Source of the DNA: JAYUKV01 sp043764135
Lineage (GTDB): Bacteria > Patescibacteriota > JACMRA01
Reading direction: 5' to 3'
Assembly (NCBI GenBank): GCA_043764135.1
Contig: JAYUKV010000106.1
Coordinates: 1 to 9,984 of the forward strand
DNA: 9,984 nucleotides
Under the pieces are notes generated by a model, which was not told where the DNA came from, ran no database searches, and worked only from the letters and a program-made list of their open reading frames with translations. Below, one piece after another: positions 5,878-9,984 of this stretch. The first letter of the stretch is position 1; each line of letters starts with the position of its first letter. The position numbers and the translations under genes were made by a program.

Positions 5878-5910
5878 ATTTTAAAATGACATATTGGGGG
5901 GGGTTGTCAA
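5878..5910 (-). promoter_or_regulatory. presumed promoter with a C8 tract in its spacer
   Basis: On the minus strand, consensus -35 TTGACA (5910-5905) is followed after one A by eight consecutive C (5903-5896) and then by an AT-rich stretch with TAAAAT (5883-5878) as the best -10. The spacer is 21 bp, about 4 more than optimal. A weaker -10 (TTTTAA) would give 18 bp. Slippage in the C-run would change the spacer and hence promoter strength, as known for the Neisseria porA promoter. The elements are seen; promoter activity and phase variation are inferred. Confidence 0.45.
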
Positions 5911-5918
5911 GTTTATTT

Positions 5919-7724
5919 TTATATTTGATCGTAGAATTTTAACAGCCTCTCTTCTAGCCTGGACTTCTTATCTACTAGTTCATTGGTTTTTATGTAATCG
6001 CTATAAACTTTGGGGTCTAGAAGTTGAGTTTCGATAGATAGTATTGTTTGTTCAAGTGTTGAAATTTGTTTTTCGAGCTCTCTAATTCTTGCTGCCTCTC
6101 TTCGTTCTTCTTTGGGGTTAGGTTTTGATTCTTTTACTTGTTCAGGCTCTGAAATTAATTGAGTCTGTGATAAGTATTTTTCTTCATAGCTGTCATAATT
6201 TCCAAAACTGATGATTGGTTTTGTTTCATTAGTTGATATAATTACATTACAGATGTGATTGAGAAATTGCCTATCATGAGAGATGATTATAATCGGACCA
6301 TCATATTCTTTAAGATTCGTTTCTAATAGTAATATTGTATCAAGATCAAGATCGTTAGTCGGTTCGTCTAAGATTAAGAAATTAGCAGGTTTTTGGAGCT
6401 TCTTGGCCAGAACTAGTTTAGACTTTTCTCCACCGCTTAGATTCTTGATTAAAGTTCTATGCTGGTCTTTGAAAAACAACCAATTATCAAGGTATTTATA
6501 TGTATTAATCAGTGTATCTTGACCTAGGTTAATCCTCTCTTTACCCTCTCCAATATAATCAAAGACTGACATATCGTTATCAAGACTATTCTTTTCTTGT
6601 TCCATGTATAAAAATTGTGTGTTTAGTCCTTTTTTTATAGTGCCTTTAGTTGTAAAGTTAGGAGATAGCTGATCTAAAATTGCTTTTATAAATGTAGATT
6701 TGTAGCTTCCGTTAGGTCCCACTATTCCTACTTTTGTAAACTTTTCAAATTTAAATGTCATCGGCCCAAAAACCACTTTTCCATCTTGTTCAATGATTAG
6801 ATTCTCAATATCCACTACCCTTGTTCCTAACTGAGTCGGTTCTGGAATAACCATTTCAACTAGTTGATTGGTTCTAGTTGCAACTGATTCTTTGGCTTCA
6901 TAAAATCTTTGAAGCCTACCTTTATCTTTTGTTGCTCGGGCTTTAACCCCTGCATTTACCCATTTAAGTTCACGTTTTAAGTATTGTCCTAGTTTCCAAT
7001 TATCAATTGATTCATTTTCTAATCTTCTAGACTTGGAATCTAGATAATTAGAGTAGTCACCTTTATGAACATAGATTCTCTTATCCCATGTCTCAAGAAA
7101 ATGATTCGTAACATTATCCAAGAATTTACGGTCATGGGATACAGTTACAATAGCTTGTGTACTATTGTTTAGATATTTCTCAAGCTCCATAATACCTTCA
7201 ATATCTAAATGGTTTGTCGGCTCGTCTAATAAGACCAAATCAGAATAGAATAAAAAAGCTCCTATTAATTGAATCTTTTTATTAATACCTCCAGAATTAT
7301 CACTCATTAATTTATTCAAGTTTGAAATCTTAAACAAGTTGCATAAGTCTGTAAGACGTTTTTCATATTCAAAAGCCTTACAAGCTTCAAGACTATCATG
7401 TAAATATTGATTAGGAGTTTTCCCATATTCAGTTAATAATTGAAAAATATCATTGTTTACTACTTTGATAAAATCCATACCGTTTAATGATAAGTCTTGT
7501 AATTCTTGAGTTACATAACCTACCCTAACCCCTTTTGAATATATAACTTCACCTCCGTCAGGTTCTAGTTTTTTTGCAATAATCTTGAGAAGTGATGATT
7601 TACCACTTCTATTATTACCTACTAGAGCATATTTCTCACCTTTGCTTATTTGTAATGATATATCTTTTAAGATATCTTTTGTTACATAATTTAGCTCTAA
7701 TTGCTTTAATAAAACGATAGACAT
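5919..7724 (-). CDS. uup: ABC-F family ATPase, Uup type
   Basis: A 601-aa soluble tandem ATPase with no transmembrane part. NBD1 has Walker A GNNRSGKSS (36-44), signature NSGG (143-146), Walker B LVLLDEPTNHLD (163-174) and SHDR (196-199). The linker (about 231-290) contains WVNAGVKARATKDKGRL, as in Uup. NBD2 has Walker A GPNGSYKST (336-344), signature LSGGEKSK (429-436), Walker B FLILDEPTNDLD and SHDR (482-485). A charged coiled coil (about 535-598) closes the protein, as in Uup, which uses it to bind branched DNA. Uup suppresses precise transposon excision and is implicated in replication-intermediate and ribosome-related functions. Oddities: Tyr341 replaces the near-invariant Walker A glycine, and NBD1 has NSGG instead of LSGG. 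Both catalytic glutamates (168, 454) are present. The ATG shares one base with the stop of the DnaE-like gene, implying translational coupling; no SD is seen. Confidence 0.9.
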   Translation of the reverse strand: MSIVLLKQLELNYVTKDILKDISLQISKGEKYALVGNNRSGKSSLLKIIAKKLEPDGGEVIYSKGVRVGYVTQELQDLSLNGMDFIKVVNNDIFQLLTEYGKTPNQYLHDSLEACKAFEYEKRLTDLCNLFKISNLNKLMSDNSGGINKKIQLIGAFLFYSDLVLLDEPTNHLDIEGIMELEKYLNNSTQAIVTVSHDRKFLDNVTNHFLETWDKRIYVHKGDYSNYLDSKSRRLENESIDNWKLGQYLKRELKWVNAGVKARATKDKGRLQRFYEAKESVATRTNQLVEMVIPEPTQLGTRVVDIENLIIEQDGKVVFGPMTFKFEKFTKVGIVGPNGSYKSTFIKAILDQLSPNFTTKGTIKKGLNTQFLYMEQEKNSLDNDMSVFDYIGEGKERINLGQDTLINTYKYLDNWLFFKDQHRTLIKNLSGGEKSKLVLAKKLQKPANFLILDEPTNDLDLDTILLLETNLKEYDGPIIIISHDRQFLNHICNVIISTNETKPIISFGNYDSYEEKYLSQTQLISEPEQVKESKPNPKEERREAARIRELEKQISTLEQTILSIETQLLDPKVYSDYIKTNELVDKKSRLEERLLKFYDQI

Positions 7725-8695
7725 TATTTTAATATTTCTTGGATTTTATGGTAGGATTCTTTAGAGATTTTATACTCTGTTTTAGCCTTTTTAAACTCCC
7801 CTGTAATCACTTGAACATAAACCATGATATTGTAATCATTACCCTCTAAATGGAGTATTTTTTTAATCTCTATTGCTTTTTTCTTATCAAGAGTTAAGCC
7901 AAGATCCAATCTGATATTTTCTATCTGCGAAGGCTTGGTATCATCTAATTCTTTTTGAACTTTAAGCCCTAGATATTTTTCTAGATTCTTAGAATCTGAA
8001 AGGATTGAATTATAGTCAATTTTTTCTAGGATTGCTATTCGCTGCTTGGATGGTTTTAATTCCTCTGTTAGTAACAGGGGTAATACTCCTTGTAAATACG
8101 GGGTTAAATCTTCAATTATAAGCTTAGGTAGCTCCACAAACTCAGTTACTTGATTACCGTCCTCACTTTCAAAATCACCTTCAACAGCTACTTGCGGTTC
8201 TGCTTTTCGCTTCTTTGGAACGGAGATTTTACCTATTACCCAATAAATTTGTTTCTCTTCAATAAGTGGCGAGAGCTTGAGTGCATTTTTTGGAAAAATG
8301 ATTCCTTCAACTTTTTCTCCCTCAGTTGAAATTTCAAGACCGAACATCATATCTTTGTTACGTGTAAAGATTTTTTTAACCTTATCAATTAGGACAAGGT
8401 AAATATTTTTTACCTCAGATTGATCACGTACAAATTTTAATAATTCTGAATATTGTTCAACTGGATTGGCGGTAACATAGAGTCCAAGAAATTCTTTTTC
8501 TTTTAGTAATACAGTAAGTTGATTAATATGCTCAGGTTTTTTAAGTTCGATTTTATCTTCGATTGTTAAATCATCTGAGAACAGATCCATAGATTCATTT
8601 TTTAACTCTTCTTTATAGGAAGAGATTTTTTCTAACAAGTATTCAACATTGTTAGCAAGAGTAGTTCTTATTAGGAGAGAATCTGGTTTAGTCAT
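7724..8695 (-). CDS. stand-alone protein resembling the C-terminal part of DnaE (OB-fold and tail)
   Basis: A 323-aa protein that aligns by eye with the end of the DNA polymerase III alpha subunit. SMDLFSDD (35-42) matches the GQ-x-x-LF turn after the DnaE helix-hairpin-helix. EKEFLGLYVTANPVEQY (66-82) matches E-LGLYLTGHP-x-x-QY, with ANP for GHP. Residues 96-160 match the OB-fold (FTRNKDMMFGLEI, then VEGIIFP). LPKLIIEDLTPY (189-200) matches the end of that fold, and NIMVYVQV to KESYHKIQEIL (289-322) matches the extreme C-terminal domain that holds tau. PHP, polymerase and beta-clamp-binding regions are absent, so it cannot polymerise. A likely job is binding single-stranded DNA or clamp-loader parts, possibly with a separate catalytic DnaE; this is inference. 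It has its own strong promoter and its stop overlaps the uup start. A truncated relic is possible, but the intact frame and promoter argue against it. Confidence 0.75.
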   Translation of the reverse strand: MTKPDSLLIRTTLANNVEYLLEKISSYKEELKNESMDLFSDDLTIEDKIELKKPEHINQLTVLLKEKEFLGLYVTANPVEQYSELLKFVRDQSEVKNIYLVLIDKVKKIFTRNKDMMFGLEISTEGEKVEGIIFPKNALKLSPLIEEKQIYWVIGKISVPKKRKAEPQVAVEGDFESEDGNQVTEFVELPKLIIEDLTPYLQGVLPLLLTEELKPSKQRIAILEKIDYNSILSDSKNLEKYLGLKVQKELDDTKPSQIENIRLDLGLTLDKKKAIEIKKILHLEGNDYNIMVYVQVITGEFKKAKTEYKISKESYHKIQEILK

Positions 8696-8706
8696 GTATA
8701 AAAATT

Positions 8707-8735
8707 AGTATATTAATGGTTGTAGGATTTGGCAA
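8707..8735 (-). promoter_or_regulatory. promoter of the DnaE-like/uup unit
   Basis: On the minus strand, -35 TTGCCA (8735-8730), a 17-bp spacer, and -10 TATACT (8712-8707), each 5 of 6 to consensus. The ATG follows 11 nt after the -10, so the leader would be only about 3-5 nt, with no room for an SD; the mRNA is nearly leaderless. Confidence 0.65.
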
Positions 8736-8779
8736 GGTTGTGGAGAATGATAATATAACTACATAACAGCTATTCGCTT

Positions 8780-8800
8780 GGTCAATATTGACCTTTTTTT
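8780..8800. promoter_or_regulatory. palindrome plus T-run in the divergent intergenic region
   Basis: GGTCAATATTGACC (8780-8793) is a perfect 14-bp palindrome followed by seven T. On the plus strand it looks like a small intrinsic terminator, but no plus-strand gene precedes it. It lies 31 nt before the folD start and its right half contains TTGACC, a possible -35. It may be an operator or part of the folD promoter; function not settled. Confidence 0.4.
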
Positions 8801-8823
8801 ATTATCAAATAATCATAGTAACC

Positions 8824-9615
8824 ATGATATTAGATAACAAAATATTTAAAGAACAGTCCTTACTCGAGCTAAAAGATAAACTATCTAGAATTGAAGATCC
8901 GTTAGTTCTTGATATCGTTTTATCTACAAATGACCCTGCTTCTGTTAAGTATGTATCTAAGAAACAAGCACTAGGTAAAGAACTAGGTATAACAGTAAAT
9001 ATACACAAAAGTTACACAGCAATTGATTTAGCTACTTCTAATGGTGTTATAATACAATTACCTTGTGATGTAAAAGAAAACAAATATTTAGACAAGATTC
9101 CATCTCATCTTGATGTTGATTTGTTTAACAATAGATCTAAGCTAGCTCAATATGGAATATATCCCCCTACTATTAAAGGTATTCTTCAAGTTCTTGAAAA
9201 TCCTGTCAGTTTAAAAGGTAAGTTAGTTGTTGTTATAGGACAAGGACAATTAGTAGGTAAACCTTTAGTTGATACTCTTATTGAATTAGAAGCAACAATT
9301 ATAAGTTGTAATGAACATACCCATAATATAAAAGAATTTACAAAAATGGCATACATAATTATCTCTGGAACAGGAGTTGGTAATCTTGTTGATGATAAGT
9401 GGATCAATATCTCTAAACCTCAATACTGGATTGATGCAGGAACTTCAGAATCTGATGGTAAGATAATAGGCGATATAAATAAAGTTGTAGGTGACTACCC
9501 GAATATTAAACTCTGCCCTTCACCAAAAGGCATTGGTCCATTAACAGTAATAAATATTTTCCATAACCTTGTTGATATGTATGTACTTAAGTCTATGTTG
9601 ACAAACGAAAACTAA
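8824..9615 (+). CDS. folD: FolD: methylene-THF dehydrogenase/methenyl-THF cyclohydrolase
   Basis: A 263-aa bifunctional enzyme of one-carbon metabolism that oxidises 5,10-methylene-THF with NAD(P) and hydrolyses the product to 10-formyl-THF. The active-site pair Tyr43...Lys47 (YVSKK) is present, as are Gln78 in GVIIQLP, a DVDLF motif (97-101, usually DVDGF), PPTIKG (114-119), the Rossmann segment VVVIGQGQLVGKP (135-147), a GDI motif (216-218) and SPKGIGPLTV (233-242; family form PGGVGPMT). The ATG at 8824 is chosen; a TTG at 8788 would add 12 residues foreign to the family. It is short: only 31 residues separate the catalytic Lys from Gln78, against 44 in E. coli as I recall that sequence, so a surface helix is missing. 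No SD precedes it. It is transcribed divergently from the DnaE-like gene and ends 47 nt before the next gene. Confidence 0.93.
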   Translation: MILDNKIFKEQSLLELKDKLSRIEDPLVLDIVLSTNDPASVKYVSKKQALGKELGITVNIHKSYTAIDLATSNGVIIQLPCDVKENKYLDKIPSHLDVDLFNNRSKLAQYGIYPPTIKGILQVLENPVSLKGKLVVVIGQGQLVGKPLVDTLIELEATIISCNEHTHNIKEFTKMAYIIISGTGVGNLVDDKWINISKPQYWIDAGTSESDGKIIGDINKVVGDYPNIKLCPSPKGIGPLTVINIFHNLVDMYVLKSMLTNEN

Positions 9616-9626
9616 TATGGAACAGT
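9598..9626 (+). promoter_or_regulatory. tentative promoter for the right-edge gene
   Basis: TTGACA (9598-9603), lying across the last codons of folD, is followed by a 17-bp spacer ending TATGG and by AACAGT (9621-9626). The -35, the spacing and the TG-G match the promoter at 428-456, but the -10 hexamer itself is poor, so this is tentative. The leader would be about 30 nt and holds AAAGGAG. Confidence 0.3.
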
Positions 9627-9662
9627 CTGTGATAGTCATTCCCACACTCCAAAGGAGTTTCG

Positions 9663-9984
9663 ATGTTAAACCCAAAATTCAGAAAGTTTCAAAAAGATTC
9701 CCAAGAACTATTTCTTACCAATCAATACAAAACATGTATTCCTGGATTAGATTCTAAACTCCCCACAAAAGGAAGTCTAGTATTAAAACACATTGTAATT
9801 TCATGTATTTACGCATCTACATTTATCGGTTTTAATATTCTAGGAGAATACAATTCAACCACAAAGCCAACTGTACAGAGAGAATTAACCACTAATCTGG
9901 TTGATGTTGGAAAAGGCTATACTGCATCTGGTTGTTATGTTTCACTGATTTTTCTTCTAATGTATGTCTTTTACTATAAGGACA
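9663..9984 (+). CDS. membrane protein, N-terminal 107 residues only
   Basis: Not recognised; it runs off the window with no stop. AAAGGAG lies 5 nt ahead of the ATG, one of the best SDs here. The predicted start is MLNPKFRKFQ. A polar basic N-terminus of about 37 residues is followed by a hydrophobic helix (about 38-60), a polar loop with EYNSTTKPTVQ, and a second helix (about 87-105, YVSLIFLLMYVFYY). The charge pattern puts the N-terminus inside and the loop outside. The final length and function cannot be judged from this fragment. It lies 47 nt after folD, but has its own tentative promoter and an SD where folD has none, so it is probably expressed separately. Confidence 0.7.
   Translation, partial: MLNPKFRKFQKDSQELFLTNQYKTCIPGLDSKLPTKGSLVLKHIVISCIYASTFIGFNILGEYNSTTKPTVQRELTTNLVDVGKGYTASGCYVSLIFLLMYVFYYKD

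Noticed and set aside
6283..6522. 79-codon plus-strand frame inside uup
   Set aside because: Antisense to conserved ATPase motifs of NBD2.
8812..8828. Weak inverted repeat ATCAT...ATGAT over the folD start as a second site for the MurA HTH
   Set aside because: Arms are only 5 bp with a 7-bp spacer, unlike the 2-bp spacer near murA; likely chance in AT-rich DNA.
8805..9407. Two minus-strand frames (67 and 73 codons) opposite folD
   Set aside because: Antisense to conserved FolD motifs, without start signals.
1..9984. Alternative genetic code (UGA read as Gly or Trp)
   Set aside because: Trp is encoded by TGG throughout, and TGA works as a stop at the end of the protease gene without cutting conserved domains.
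1..9984. CRISPR array, insertion sequence, tRNA or rRNA
   Set aside because: The only repeats are single hairpins and palindromes; no spaced direct repeats, transposase motifs or cloverleaf/rRNA signatures were seen.

Overview
The window is AT-rich bacterial chromosome read with the standard code: UGG encodes Trp and UGA is a stop, for example at the end of the protease gene. Several features recall Candidate Phyla Radiation (Patescibacteria)-like genomes: compact enzymes, a helix-turn-helix domain fused to MurA, many small proteins of no known family, and several genes without a Shine-Dalgarno (SD) site. That placement is an inference; there is no rRNA or other marker gene here. Almost everything is on the minus strand. 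Only folD and the truncated gene at the right edge are on the plus strand.

Left part (about 1-1720): three separately transcribed minus-strand genes encode a 65-aa basic protein, a 60-aa two-helix membrane protein and a 275-aa soluble protein, all unrecognised. Each has a good SD. Each also has a promoter of the same design, TTGAC(A/T), exactly 17 bp, and a -10 preceded by TG-n. Each ends at or near a hairpin terminator. The 275-aa gene looks richer in G+C than the genes to its right.

Middle (1694-4998): a two-gene unit encodes a membrane-anchored, histidine-rich extracytoplasmic protein and then a trypsin-like serine protease without a signal peptide. Upstream of it lies a stand-alone gene for a HTH-MurA fusion, which makes peptidoglycan precursor. 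That gene has a palindrome just ahead of its start and a strong hairpin right after its stop.

Right part (5066-8735): a minus-strand series begins with a stand-alone protein resembling the C-terminal part of the replicative polymerase DnaE. Its stop codon overlaps the start of a Uup-type ABC-F ATPase. Next comes a small secreted protein whose presumed promoter carries a run of eight C between -35 and -10, then a possibly frameshifted small membrane protein, then a terminator. Divergently transcribed from the DnaE-like gene is a short FolD, for one-carbon folate metabolism. It is followed by the start of a membrane protein gene that runs off the window.

The points most worth a second look are the C8 tract in a promoter spacer (possible phase variation), the DnaE-tail/Uup coupling, a Uup in which both motif deviations fall in the same composite ATP site, the HTH-MurA fusion with its palindrome, and the contrast between SD-led and SD-less genes. 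I see no mobile element, CRISPR array, tRNA or rRNA.
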